A DNA stretch of 64,000 bases from Glycocaulis sp050485565 (GTDB taxonomy: Bacteria; Pseudomonadota; Alphaproteobacteria; Caulobacterales; Maricaulaceae). The translations under genes were made by a program, and so were the position numbers. Location: assembly GCF_050485565.1 (NCBI RefSeq), contig NZ_JBJHBQ010000005.1, positions 62,001-126,000 on the forward strand, read 5' to 3'. Within the stretch, counting starts at the first letter, position 1; every line of letters starts with the position of its first letter. A model generated the notes under the pieces. It saw only the letters and a program-made list of their open reading frames with translations. It made no database searches and was not told where the DNA came from. Below, piece after piece: positions 41,491 through 52,734 of this stretch.

Positions 41491-41591
41491 GATTGTCAAT
41501 TACGTCGTTCAGACGCTTCATTCTCTGCGCTTGCGGAAGTGTCATCTTCATGTTGCAATGCAGCACTTGTACGGACAAAGCGAGGGCCTGT

Positions 41592-41620
41592 TTGACGCGC
41601 GCCGTGCAGCCGACTTCACT
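41592..41620 (+). promoter_or_regulatory. Putative gltD promoter
   Basis: TTGACG (41592-41597), 17 bases, and TTCACT (41615-41620), about 27 bases before the gltD ATG, which has GGAG in front. The -10 element is weak. Confidence 0.35.
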
Positions 41621-41646
41621 AGTTTCTCGCCGAGAAGGAGAGCGCC

Positions 41647-43083
41647 ATGCTCCGTTTCACAGAGCTGGACCAGAGCTACCCTGCCAAGCGCCCCGCCAAG
41701 GAGCGGCGCGGCGATTTCGGTGAGATTTACGCCCCCTTCAACCCGAAGGCCGGAGCCGATCAGGCCGCGCGCTGCTCCCAGTGCGGTGTGCCCTTCTGCC
41801 AGTCGGGCTGCCCGCTGCATAACGATATTCCAGACTGGCTGATGCTGGCGGCGGAAGGGCGCATGGAAGAGGCGTGGGAGCGCTCCAGTGCCACCTCCAC
41901 CATGCCGGAGATTTGCGGCCGCATCTGCCCGCAGGACCGTCTGTGCGAGGGGTCGTGCGTGATCGAGCAGTCCGGCCATGGCGCGGTCACTATCGGGGCG
42001 GTGGAAACCCATATCACCGAGACCGCGTGGAAAGAGGGCTGGATAAAGCCCATCCGGGTGAAGCGCGAAACCGGCTTCAGCGTCGGCGTTGTCGGGGCTG
42101 GCCCGGCGGGCCTTGCCGCGGCAGAGCGCCTGCGTGAGCAGGGCCATTCCGTCACCATCTATGACCGCCATGACCGGGCGGGCGGGCTACTGGTCTATGG
42201 CATTCCCAATTTCAAGCTGGACAAAACGGTCGTGGAACGGCGCACGCAGCGCCTCGAACAGAGCGGCGTGGCGTTTCAGCTCAATACCGAGCTTGGCAAA
42301 GATGTGAGCCTTGATGAGCTGCGCGAGCGCCATGACGCGGTGTTCCTCGCCATCGGCACCTACAAGGCGCGCGCGCTCACCTGCCCCGGCTCTGGCAGTG
42401 AGGGCCTGATCCCGGCGCTGGACTATCTCATCGCCTCCAACCGGCGCGGATTTGGCGAGACGATTGCCGATGAAGCCCGCCTGCAAGCCAAAGGCCGCAA
42501 GGTGGTCGTCATTGGCGGCGGGGATACCGCGATGGATTGTGTGCGCACGGCGATCCGTCAGGGCGCGTCTAGTGTCACCTGTCTCTACCGGCGCGACCGG
42601 GAGAACATGCCCGGCTCCATCCGCGAGGTCGCCCACGCCGAAGAAGAGGGCGTGGTATTTGAATGGCTTTCCGCGCCGCTGGCGCTCAAAGGCGACGCCA
42701 CCACGCTGTCGGGCGTGCGTGTGCAACGCATGGGGCTGGGCGCGCCCGACGCGGATGGCCGCCGCCAGCCGGTCGTGCTGGAAGGCACCGAAACCGACAT
42801 GGACGGTGATCTGGTCATCGCGGCGCTCGGCTATGAAGCCGAAGACATGGATACGGCCTGCGGCGGGGGTGGCCCTGTACTGACCCCGCGCGGCACGGTG
42901 CGCGTGACCGAACGCTGCCGCACCAGCATCCCCGGCGTCTATGCGGGCGGCGACATTGTGCGCGGCGCGTCTCTGGTGGTCTGGGCCATAAAGGATGGCC
43001 AGGACGCCGCCGCCACCATCCATGCCGATCTGATGGCGCGTGTCGCCGAAGAGCAGACGCGCGAGCTGGAGCCTGCCGAATGA
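41647..43083 (+). CDS. gltD: Glutamate synthase small subunit (NADPH-GOGAT beta)
   Basis: 478 aa. Two Cys clusters for [4Fe-4S] centres, CSQCGVPFCQSGCP near 43-56 and CGRICPQDRLCEGSC near 90-105, FAD motif GAGPAGLAAAE, and NADPH motif VIGGGDTAMDC. It feeds electrons to GltB. The gene order gltD-gltB, with ATGA overlap, is the reverse of E. coli gltBD. Confidence 0.97.
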   Translation: MLRFTELDQSYPAKRPAKERRGDFGEIYAPFNPKAGADQAARCSQCGVPFCQSGCPLHNDIPDWLMLAAEGRMEEAWERSSATSTMPEICGRICPQDRLCEGSCVIEQSGHGAVTIGAVETHITETAWKEGWIKPIRVKRETGFSVGVVGAGPAGLAAAERLREQGHSVTIYDRHDRAGGLLVYGIPNFKLDKTVVERRTQRLEQSGVAFQLNTELGKDVSLDELRERHDAVFLAIGTYKARALTCPGSGSEGLIPALDYLIASNRRGFGETIADEARLQAKGRKVVVIGGGDTAMDCVRTAIRQGASSVTCLYRRDRENMPGSIREVAHAEEEGVVFEWLSAPLALKGDATTLSGVRVQRMGLGAPDADGRRQPVVLEGTETDMDGDLVIAALGYEAEDMDTACGGGGPVLTPRGTVRVTERCRTSIPGVYAGGDIVRGASLVVWAIKDGQDAAATIHADLMARVAEEQTRELEPAE

Positions 43084-46000
43084 GCGAGATCACGCAATAC
43101 CTGCAAGGCCGCCAGCGCCTGATCGAGGCGGGCAGCTATGACCCGGCTTCTGAACGCGATGCGTGCGGCGTTGGCCTTATCGCCGCCATTGACGGCCAGC
43201 CGCGCCGCGAAGTGGTGGAGCTGGCGATCAAGTCGCTTAAAGCCGTCTGGCATCGCGGCGCGGTCGATGCCGATGGCAAGACCGGTGACGGGGCGGGCGT
43301 GCGTGTCGGCGTGCCGCAGGATTTCTTCAAGGAGCAGGTGGCGCGCACCGGCCATGTGCCGGGCGAAGGCCCGGTCGCCGTGGGCATGATCTTCCTGCCG
43401 CGCACCGATTTTGCCGCGCAGGAGCGCGGACGCACGATTGTCGAGACTGAAATCCTGCGTGCGGGCTTCCGGCTCTATGGCTGGCGCCAGACGCCGATTG
43501 ACCCGTCCTGCCTGGGCGAAAAGGCCAACGCTACCCGGCCCGCCATCGAACAGATCCTGTTTGATGATCCGCGCGGCAAGAAGGCCCATATCCTCGACCG
43601 CCAGCTCTATATCGTGCGCCGCCGTATCGAGAAGCGCGCCCGCGAGGAGAATTTGCCGGGCTTCTATATCGCCTCGCTCTCCACGCGCGACATCATCTAC
43701 AAGGGCATGTTCCTGGCCGAAGCCATTGACCGCTTCTACCCGGACCTGAAGGACGAGCGCTTCGTCTCCTCCTTCGCCATCTTCCACCAGCGCTATTCGA
43801 CCAACACCTTCCCCGAATGGCGTCTCGCCCAGCCTTTCCGCATGCTCGCCCATAATGGCGAGATCAATACGCTCAAAGGCAATGTGAACTGGATGAAAAG
43901 CCATGAGATTCTCATGGCGTCCAAAGCCTTTGCCGACGCCGAAGATGTGGTCAAACCCGTTATCCAGGCAGGCTCGTCAGACTCCGCCGCCCTCGATCAG
44001 GTGTTCGAGGTGCTGGTGCGCGCCGGGCGCACCGCGCCCATGGCCAAGGCCCTCCTCATCCCCGAGGCCTGGTCGAAAAAGGCCGATATCATGCCGGCCC
44101 GCTGGCGCGGTCTCTACGAGCACTGCAATTCGGTGATGGAGCCGTGGGACGGCCCGGCAGCGCTCGCCGCCTGTGACGGGCGCTGGGCGGTGGCGGGGCT
44201 GGACCGCAATGGCCTGCGGCCCTTGCGCTGGCTGCGCACCCATGACGATCTGCTGGTGGTCGGGTCTGAAACCGGCATGACGCCCCTGCCCCAGTCACGC
44301 GTGGCGCGGCGCGGCTCCATCGAGCCGGGACGCATGGTGGCCGTCGATCTCGATGCCGGGCGCTTCTACGACGCCAATGAGATACTCGACCATCTGGCCG
44401 CCAAGCACCCCTATGACGAATGGCTGTCCAATATCCGCGATATCGAGGCGGAGGTCGGCCCCGGCCCGGAACCGGTCCTGTGGGACGAGGCGATGCGCGC
44501 GCGCCGTCAGGCCGCAGCCGGGCTTACCCTTGAAGATATCGAGATCATCCTTGCGCCCATGGCCGAGGACGGCAAGGAAGCCATCGGCAGTATGGGCGAT
44601 GACAGTCCGCTCGCCGTGCTCTCCACGCGCTACCGGCCTGTCTATCACTATTTCCGGCAGAATTTCTCGCAAGTGACCAATCCGCCCATCGACCCGCTGC
44701 GCGAAGGCCGGGTGATGAGCCTGAAAACGAGATTCAAGAATCTCGGAAACATCCTCGCCAGCGACGAGACCCAGACCGATGTGTTCGTGCTGGACAGCCC
44801 GATCCTCACCAATGGCATGTATCAGCGCCTGCGCGGCGTGCTGGGCGAGGGCGTGGCCGAAATCGATTGTACCTTCGCGCTTGAAGACGCTTCCGGCGAC
44901 GGCACAGGGCTTCGCGATGCGCTGGACCGTATCCGTGCCGATGCAGCCAGCGCCGTGCGGGACGGCAAGGCACAGCACCTCATCCTCACCGATGAGGCTC
45001 TGGGGCCGGAGCGCTGCGCGGTGCCGATGGCGCTGGCGGTGGGCGCGGCCCACACGCACCTGACGCGCGAGGGGCTTCGCACCCATGTCTCGCTGAATGT
45101 ACGCGCCGCCGATGCGATGGACGCCCATGCCTGCGCGGTGCTGATCGGCCTCGGCGCAACTACCGTGAACCCCTATGTCGCCTTTGAGACGGTGGTGACA
45201 CGCACGCTGCGCGGCCTCGGCCAGCTGACACCGGAAAAGCGCGCCTTCCAGATGAAGAAGGCGCTTGATGCAGGCCTGATGAAAATCCTCTCCAAGATGG
45301 GGATTGCGGTCATCTCCTCCTATCGCGGCGGGTGCAATTTCGAGGTTCTGGGCCTCTCGCGCGCCGTGGCCTCGGAATATCTGGGCGGGGTGACCAGCCG
45401 CATCTCGGGCGTCGGCCTTTCCGGCCTTGAACAGAAGCTCGCCGAGCTGCACCGCTGGGCGTGGGACGCCGAAGGCGCAGTGCGCCTGCCCGTCGGCGGC
45501 TTCTACCGCCAGCGTAGCTCCGGCGAGGTGCACGCGGTCGAAGCGAAAAGCGTCACCGCCCTGCAAAAGGCCGTCCGCAACGAGGATTACGCCTCCTTCC
45601 GCCAGTTCGTGGAGCTGCAGGCGGCCAAGCCGCCCATCCAGCTGCGTGATCTTCTGGATATGCGCGCGCTTGGTCCCTCGATAGACATTTCAGCCTGCGA
45701 GAGCGTCAACGAGATACGCCAGCGCTTTGTCACGCCCGGCATGAGCCTTGGCGCGCTCTCGCCTGAAGCCCATGGTGCGCTGAACGTTGCCATGAACCGC
45801 ATAGGCGCCAAATCGGTCTCCGGCGAGGGCGGGGAAGACCCGGCCCGCTACAAGCCTCTGCCGAATGGCGATAATATGAACTCCGCTGTGAAGCAGATCG
45901 CGTCAGGCCGGTTCGGCGTCACCGCGCAATACCTCAATGAATGCCGCGAGATAGAGATCAAGGTCGCGCAAGGGGCAAAGCCCGGCGAGGGCGGCCAGTT

Positions 46001-47594
46001 GCCCGGCTTCAAGGTGACGGAGTTTATCGCGAAAATGCGCCACGCCATTCCCGGCACGACGCTGATCTCGCCCCCGCCGCACCACGATATCTACTCCATC
46101 GAGGATCTGGCCCAGCTCATCTATGACTTGAAGCAGATCAACCCGGATGCCCGCGTGGCGGTAAAGCTCGTCAGCGCGGCCGGTGTCGGCGCGGTGGCCG
46201 CAGGCGTCGCCAAGGCGCATGCCGATGTGATCCTCATCTCCGGCAATGTCGGCGGCACGGGTGCAAGCCCGCAGACCTCGATCAAGTTTGCTGGCGCGCC
46301 GCTGGAGCTCGGCCTCTCTGAAGCCCATCAGGTGCTCTCGCTCAACGGCCTGCGCGAGCGCGTCACCCTGCGCGCCGATGGCGGCATCCGCACCGGGCGC
46401 GATGTGGTGATCGCCGCCATGCTGGGCGCGGAAGAGTTCGGCATCGGTACGACCAGCCTCGTCGCGCTCGGCTGCCTGATGGTGCGCCAGTGCCACTCCA
46501 ATACCTGCCCGGTCGGCGTGTGTACCCAGGATGATGAGCTGAGGAAGCGCTTTACCGGCCTTGCCGACCATGTCGTCAACCTGATGACGTTTATCGCCCG
46601 CGACGCGCGTGAAATCCTCGCCCGCCTTGGCGCGAACTCCATCGAAGACGTGATCGGGCGGGCCGACCTGCTCGATCAGGTCAGCCGCGGCGCGGAGCAT
46701 CTCGATGACCTTGACCTCAACCCGCTGCTGGTGCGCGTGGATCCCCATGCCCGCCCGCCGCGCTCCACGCGTACCCAGCGCAATGCCGTCGCGCCGAGCC
46801 TCGATGAGCAGATCCTCAAAGACGCCAGCGCCGTCTTCTCGCGGGCTGAGAAGATGCAGCTCGTCTATGATGTCCGGAACACTGACCGCGCGGTCGGCAC
46901 GCGAGTATCGTCCGCCATCGTGCGCAAGTTCGGCCCCGATGGGCTGAGCGATGGCCAGCTCACGCTTCATCTGAACGGCTCTGCCGGGCAATCGCTCGGC
47001 GCCTTTGCCGCCAAGGGTCTGCGTATCGAGCTGGAAGGCGATGCCAATGACTATGTCGGCAAGGGCCTCTCCGGCGCGGTGATCGTCATCCGCCCCTTTG
47101 GCGGCTGCACAGTCGAGGCACCGGGCGATGCGATCATCGGCAATACCGTGCTCTACGGGGCAAGCTCCGGCGCGCTTTATGCCGCAGGCGGCGCAGGCCA
47201 GCGCTTTGCCGTGAGAAACTCCGGGGCCACGGTCGTGGTCGAGGGCTGCGGGGCCAATGGCTGCGAGTACATGACCGGCGGCATTGCCGTGATCTTGGGC
47301 AAGGTGGGCGATAATTTCGCCGCCGGCATGACAGGCGGGGAAGCCTTCGTGCTGGACGAGGATGACCGGCTGGAGCCGCGCCTCAATGCCGAGACCGTCT
47401 TTGTCAGCGATCTGGACGGCGACGCGGAGGCGCGCTGCCGCTCCCTGATCGAAGCCCATGTCGCTGCCACCGGCTCACGCCACGGCGCGGCGATCCTGGC
47501 CGGCTGGGAACGCCGCAAGCGCGCCATCCGCCATGTCCGGCCCTTCGAGGCCGGCTATGTGGAGAGCGGCGGCGTGGCGAAAGCGAAGGCTTGA
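43080..47594 (+). CDS. gltB: Glutamate synthase large subunit (GOGAT alpha)
   Basis: 1504 aa. A propeptide of 28 residues precedes the catalytic C29 (DACGVGLIA), which starts the class II glutamine amidotransferase domain (to about 430). It is followed by a central domain, the FMN/ammonia synthase domain with the 3Fe-4S ligands QCHSNTCPVGVC, and the C-terminal GXGXG beta-helix (about 1260-1470). Together with GltD it makes two glutamates from glutamine and 2-oxoglutarate. Confidence 0.98.
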   Translation: MSEITQYLQGRQRLIEAGSYDPASERDACGVGLIAAIDGQPRREVVELAIKSLKAVWHRGAVDADGKTGDGAGVRVGVPQDFFKEQVARTGHVPGEGPVAVGMIFLPRTDFAAQERGRTIVETEILRAGFRLYGWRQTPIDPSCLGEKANATRPAIEQILFDDPRGKKAHILDRQLYIVRRRIEKRAREENLPGFYIASLSTRDIIYKGMFLAEAIDRFYPDLKDERFVSSFAIFHQRYSTNTFPEWRLAQPFRMLAHNGEINTLKGNVNWMKSHEILMASKAFADAEDVVKPVIQAGSSDSAALDQVFEVLVRAGRTAPMAKALLIPEAWSKKADIMPARWRGLYEHCNSVMEPWDGPAALAACDGRWAVAGLDRNGLRPLRWLRTHDDLLVVGSETGMTPLPQSRVARRGSIEPGRMVAVDLDAGRFYDANEILDHLAAKHPYDEWLSNIRDIEAEVGPGPEPVLWDEAMRARRQAAAGLTLEDIEIILAPMAEDGKEAIGSMGDDSPLAVLSTRYRPVYHYFRQNFSQVTNPPIDPLREGRVMSLKTRFKNLGNILASDETQTDVFVLDSPILTNGMYQRLRGVLGEGVAEIDCTFALEDASGDGTGLRDALDRIRADAASAVRDGKAQHLILTDEALGPERCAVPMALAVGAAHTHLTREGLRTHVSLNVRAADAMDAHACAVLIGLGATTVNPYVAFETVVTRTLRGLGQLTPEKRAFQMKKALDAGLMKILSKMGIAVISSYRGGCNFEVLGLSRAVASEYLGGVTSRISGVGLSGLEQKLAELHRWAWDAEGAVRLPVGGFYRQRSSGEVHAVEAKSVTALQKAVRNEDYASFRQFVELQAAKPPIQLRDLLDMRALGPSIDISACESVNEIRQRFVTPGMSLGALSPEAHGALNVAMNRIGAKSVSGEGGEDPARYKPLPNGDNMNSAVKQIASGRFGVTAQYLNECREIEIKVAQGAKPGEGGQLPGFKVTEFIAKMRHAIPGTTLISPPPHHDIYSIEDLAQLIYDLKQINPDARVAVKLVSAAGVGAVAAGVAKAHADVILISGNVGGTGASPQTSIKFAGAPLELGLSEAHQVLSLNGLRERVTLRADGGIRTGRDVVIAAMLGAEEFGIGTTSLVALGCLMVRQCHSNTCPVGVCTQDDELRKRFTGLADHVVNLMTFIARDAREILARLGANSIEDVIGRADLLDQVSRGAEHLDDLDLNPLLVRVDPHARPPRSTRTQRNAVAPSLDEQILKDASAVFSRAEKMQLVYDVRNTDRAVGTRVSSAIVRKFGPDGLSDGQLTLHLNGSAGQSLGAFAAKGLRIELEGDANDYVGKGLSGAVIVIRPFGGCTVEAPGDAIIGNTVLYGASSGALYAAGGAGQRFAVRNSGATVVVEGCGANGCEYMTGGIAVILGKVGDNFAAGMTGGEAFVLDEDDRLEPRLNAETVFVSDLDGDAEARCRSLIEAHVAATGSRHGAAILAGWERRKRAIRHVRPFEAGYVESGGVAKAKA

Positions 47595-47679
47595 CGTGCT
47601 TCGAGGCGCGCTCTTGAAAGCGCTCCTCATCTACCCTCATCCTGAGGGTAAGCGAAGCGAACGTCTCGAAGGACGAGGG
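47595..47679. repeat. Intergenic palindromic repeat, family A copy 2
   Basis: Begins one base after the gltB stop with CGTGCTTCGAGGCGC and ends CGTCTCGAAGGACGAGGG; the interior keeps CCCTCATCCTGAGGG and AGCGAAGCGA. Near-identical ends to the copy at 20834-20935. Confidence 0.85.
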
Positions 47680-47722
47680 TAGATTCAACCACCAAAGCCG
47701 CCCCGGCCAGCCGATGCACCCC

Positions 47723-47869
47723 CTAGCTCGGCTTGCGGGCCTTGGAGCGGTCCTGCGACTCCTTCATCCGGTCGATAGCCGTACGCGGCGGCGCGGCGGC
47801 CGTCACCTTCGGCTTTTCCTTCTTCGGCTTCTTGGCTTCTTTATTGCCCCGCATCTGACCTTTGGCCAT
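47723..47869 (-). CDS. Small basic protein of 48 residues
   Basis: ATG at 47869 and TAG at 47723-47725. The product starts MAKGQMRGNKEAKKPKKEK and ends DRMKESQDRSKARKPS; it is strongly basic with alternating Lys and Glu and no hydrophobic core. I recall very similar short alphaproteobacterial proteins starting MAKGQ.RSN.E.KKPK, which supports a real gene. The frame and codon use fit. Function unknown; nucleic-acid or ribosome association is a guess. Confidence 0.7.
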   Translation of the reverse strand: MAKGQMRGNKEAKKPKKEKPKVTAAAPPRTAIDRMKESQDRSKARKPS

Positions 47870-47937
47870 GGGCATCACTCCGCCGGCTGACCCGCAAAGC
47901 TCCGGCCCATGCCGGTGCGGGCAGGGCGCGCCGGTCT

Positions 47938-47985
47938 GCCATCCGTCCCATTGGCGGATGGCGCGCTGATCCCTGTGGGGATCAG
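47938..47985. other. Two consecutive 8-bp hairpins
   Basis: GCCATCCG/CGGATGGC (47938-47945 and 47955-47962) followed after three bases by CTGATCCC/GGGATCAG (47966-47973 and 47978-47985, loop TGTG). Both are perfect. They lie downstream of the D-aminoacylase stop (minus strand) and upstream of the small basic gene. No T-tract. Confidence 0.6.
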
Positions 47986-48019
47986 TCTTGCGCCTGTCCG
48001 CACGCCTTGTCGACGGGAA

Positions 48020-49801
48020 TTACTCCGCCGCCATCGCCATTTGCTGTCCCGCGCGGATGAGGCGGCCGGGGCGTGCCTCGGTCACACGGTCGTCGCGCAC
48101 CACCACCTGGCCAGAAACGATTGTGGCCCGGTAGCCGGTTGCGCCCTGCAGGAGGCGCTGACCGCCCGCAGGCAGGTCGGCCACCATGTGCGGGGCTTCG
48201 AGCTTGAGATTATCGAGATCAATCACATTGATATCGGCCTTCAGGCCCGGCTTGATCCGGCCCCGGTCATTGAGGCCCAGGAAGTCTGCAATATCGCTGG
48301 TGAGCATCTGCACGGCGCGGGGAAGCGCGATGCGTTTCCCGCGCGTGCGCTCCTGCGTCCAGTATTTCAGAAGATAGCTCGGGAAGCTCGCATCGCAGAC
48401 CGTGCCGACATGCGCGCCGCCATCGGAAAGCCCGATGAGCGCCTGCGGGTGGCGCATCATGGTCAGCACATTCTCATAGCTCATCTCGGTATAGTTATAG
48501 ATCGGCAGATAGATCAGCTCCTTGCCGTCGCGGGCGATGACGATGTCGTACAGTTCTTCCCACACGGAGACGCCGCGCGCACGGGCCTTCGCCGCGATGG
48601 ATTGCTCGCCGGACTGCTCATAATCGGGATCATCGCTCAGCATGAAGAGCTTCTCGGCGACGAACTCCATCGCTTCGAGCATCACATCGGCGATCGGCGG
48701 CACGGACGAGCCTTCAACCGACACCTTGTCGGGCTTCTCGGAGAGGATCTGTGTTTTCACAGCCGGATCTTTCATCCGCGCGACCCGTTCCTCCAGCGGC
48801 AGATGGGCGATGGCTTTATAGGAGGGGTGGCCCATGAAGGGATGGAAGGTGCATTGCAGGCCCAGGAACACGCCGATGGCGCGCGGGGCGACCTGCACGC
48901 GCATATCAACGCCTTCCGCGTTCAGTTTCTCAACGCCTTTGAGAATGTCGCGCCACTGATTGGGGGCGAGATCACGCTGCATGAGGGAGATGGAGGCCGG
49001 GCGTCCGCCGCCCGCCTTCACATATTTCTCCACCACTTCCCACTCCTTGGGAAAGGCTTCCTCCGAGCGTTGCAGGTCAAAATCGGAGACCGCCTGCAAT
49101 ACGCCATGGGTGAGGCCGTGGAACGCTTCGGCTATGCCGGTTAGCTCCTTTGCGGTGGCTTCAGAGGCAGGCGTCCACTCACCATCTGCCGTACGGTGCA
49201 GGTCAGAACGCCCCGTCGAGAAGCCGATAGCGCCCGCCTCCAGCGCCTCGCGCACCAGCTTGCGCATTCTGGCGATGTCCTCGTCAGAAGCTTGCGCATC
49301 AAAGCTGGCCCGCTCATCCATCACATAGACGCGTAAGGGATCGTGCGTAATCATGGCGGCGATATCGATGGTGCGCGCCATGGCGTCCAGCGCATCGAGA
49401 TAATCGGGAAAGCTCTCCCAGTTCCATTTCAGGCCCTCGTGAAGCGCGGTGCCGGGAATATCCTCCACCCCCTCCATCAGGCGCACCAGCCGGTCATGGT
49501 CGGACGGGCGCACCGGCGCAAAGCCAACCCCGCAATTGCCGACAATGGCCGTGGTGATGCCATGATTGATGGACGGCTCCATGCGGTCATCCCAGGTCGC
49601 CTGCCCGTCATAATGGGTGTGGATGTCGATAAAGCCCGGCGTCACGATGCAGCCCGCCGCGTCTATCGTCTCACGCGCCTCGCCAAGGCCGCTGCCGACC
49701 GCGCTGATACGGCCATTATCGATGGCGATATCGGCCTTGACCGGCTCGGCTCCCGATCCGTCATAAACGAGGCCGTTCACGATTTTCAGCTGATGGGTCA
49801 T
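48020..49801 (-). CDS. N-acyl-D-amino-acid deacylase-type amidohydrolase
   Basis: 593 aa from the ATG at 49801 (MTHQLKIVNGLVYDG). Amidohydrolase fold: metal-binding GFIDIHTHYD (H61, H63) and VGNCGVGFAP (the Cys typical of D-aminoacylases), and SDGGAHVG near residue 465. The family removes acyl groups from N-acyl-D-amino acids. The start overlaps the preceding transporter stop (ATGA), so uptake and hydrolysis are probably coupled. The true substrate is unknown. Confidence 0.87.
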   Translation of the reverse strand: MTHQLKIVNGLVYDGSGAEPVKADIAIDNGRISAVGSGLGEARETIDAAGCIVTPGFIDIHTHYDGQATWDDRMEPSINHGITTAIVGNCGVGFAPVRPSDHDRLVRLMEGVEDIPGTALHEGLKWNWESFPDYLDALDAMARTIDIAAMITHDPLRVYVMDERASFDAQASDEDIARMRKLVREALEAGAIGFSTGRSDLHRTADGEWTPASEATAKELTGIAEAFHGLTHGVLQAVSDFDLQRSEEAFPKEWEVVEKYVKAGGGRPASISLMQRDLAPNQWRDILKGVEKLNAEGVDMRVQVAPRAIGVFLGLQCTFHPFMGHPSYKAIAHLPLEERVARMKDPAVKTQILSEKPDKVSVEGSSVPPIADVMLEAMEFVAEKLFMLSDDPDYEQSGEQSIAAKARARGVSVWEELYDIVIARDGKELIYLPIYNYTEMSYENVLTMMRHPQALIGLSDGGAHVGTVCDASFPSYLLKYWTQERTRGKRIALPRAVQMLTSDIADFLGLNDRGRIKPGLKADINVIDLDNLKLEAPHMVADLPAGGQRLLQGATGYRATIVSGQVVVRDDRVTEARPGRLIRAGQQMAMAAE

Positions 49802-50736
49802 GGCGTTCCTCCGGCGAGCTTTTTCTGCCGCAAATGGTCGGTCAGACGGAAGCCATAGGCAAGCCCCACGCCCGAAATCAGATGCCACACACCCCAGACG
49901 GCGATAATGGCCGCCGCGCCGCCCAACCCGCCAAGCGCGCCCAGCAGGATGACAAGGCCAAGCCCGGAATTCTGGATACCGACCTCTATCGTCATGGCGC
50001 GCCGCCCGCGCGCATCAAAGCGCAGCGCCCATCCGGCCGCATAGCCCAGCAGCAGCGCCATGGCGTTGTGCACGATGACGGTCGGCAGGATGGCAATAGC
50101 CCCCATCAGCAACAGATCGGCATTGCCCGCAAGGCTGCCAAGAATGATGAGGACCAGGATCACCATGGCCAGCATCGACATGAAGGGCCGCAGCCGCCGG
50201 GCAAGCCCTGCATGCCGGGACGCCAGATACATGCCCGCAGCCAGCGGCACGGCAAGGATCACCATGGTCTGCAGGACAAACGGCACGGCATCGACCTCCA
50301 GCGCGTCCATCAGCGCGCGCGTGGGGCCGTAAAGCCCGCTCCAGAAAAGGATGGAGACCGGCGTGGCCAGCGCCGCCATAAGGCTCGACGTTGCCGTCAG
50401 CGACACTGACAGCGCGGTGTCGCCCCGCCCCAGATGGGTAAAGAAGTTCGACATGTTCCCGCCCGGGCAGCACGCCACCACGATCATGCCGAGCGCTATC
50501 GAGGGCTGGGGCTGCAGCACCATGACCAGAGCCAGCGTCGCCATCGGCAGCAGCAGGATCTGCGTCAGGGCAGCCCCGCCAAAACGCACCGGCGCGCGTA
50601 TCACCTGAACGAAATCATCCACCCGCAGCGACAGCGCCACCGTAAACATGATGACGGCAAGACTGACGGGAAGAACGCTCTGGAAGACAGGGCCGAGGCT
50701 GAGCTGGACCGCATCAAGGCTGGCAGGGTCGGTCAT
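49798..50736 (-). CDS. Bile acid:sodium symporter-like (BASS) transporter
   Basis: 312 aa from the ATG at 50736, about nine membrane helices. Motifs VACCPGGNMSNFFTHLGRGDTALSVSLT and EVGIQNSGLGLVI are typical of the BASS family, whose members import organic anions with Na+. Here it overlaps a D-aminoacylase gene, suggesting uptake of an N-acyl amino acid or related acid. Confidence 0.85.
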   Translation of the reverse strand: MTDPASLDAVQLSLGPVFQSVLPVSLAVIMFTVALSLRVDDFVQVIRAPVRFGGAALTQILLLPMATLALVMVLQPQPSIALGMIVVACCPGGNMSNFFTHLGRGDTALSVSLTATSSLMAALATPVSILFWSGLYGPTRALMDALEVDAVPFVLQTMVILAVPLAAGMYLASRHAGLARRLRPFMSMLAMVILVLIILGSLAGNADLLLMGAIAILPTVIVHNAMALLLGYAAGWALRFDARGRRAMTIEVGIQNSGLGLVILLGALGGLGGAAAIIAVWGVWHLISGVGLAYGFRLTDHLRQKKLAGGTP

Positions 50737-50882
50737 CGGGGGCTCGCGGCGGCGAAGGACGAAGCCGCCACCTTGGACGGACACGAGCCCCGCTGTCGAG
50801 TGGTGCGCATACGGGCTTTGACCTTTGCGCCGGACAGGGCATGCTGGCCAAAAATCGGCTAAACCCTTGGGAGGGCGTTATA

Positions 50883-52610
<1,728 letters not shown>

Positions 52611-52637
52611 GTCCACCACAACGCGTGTCGTGCAACC

Positions 52638-52663
52638 GGCCCCGCCCCTCCGGGCGGGGCCTT
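52638..52663 (+). terminator. Intrinsic terminator after the M28 peptidase
   Basis: A perfect 10-bp GC stem (GGCCCCGCCC with GGGCGGGGCC, loop CTCC) followed by TTT. Confidence 0.85.
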
Positions 52664-52734
52664 TGCATGTCCAGCTGCATTTAACGCAAGAAACAGAATG
52701 ACTTTGGGGCACTGGCAGGAGTAAGAGCCGGGCC

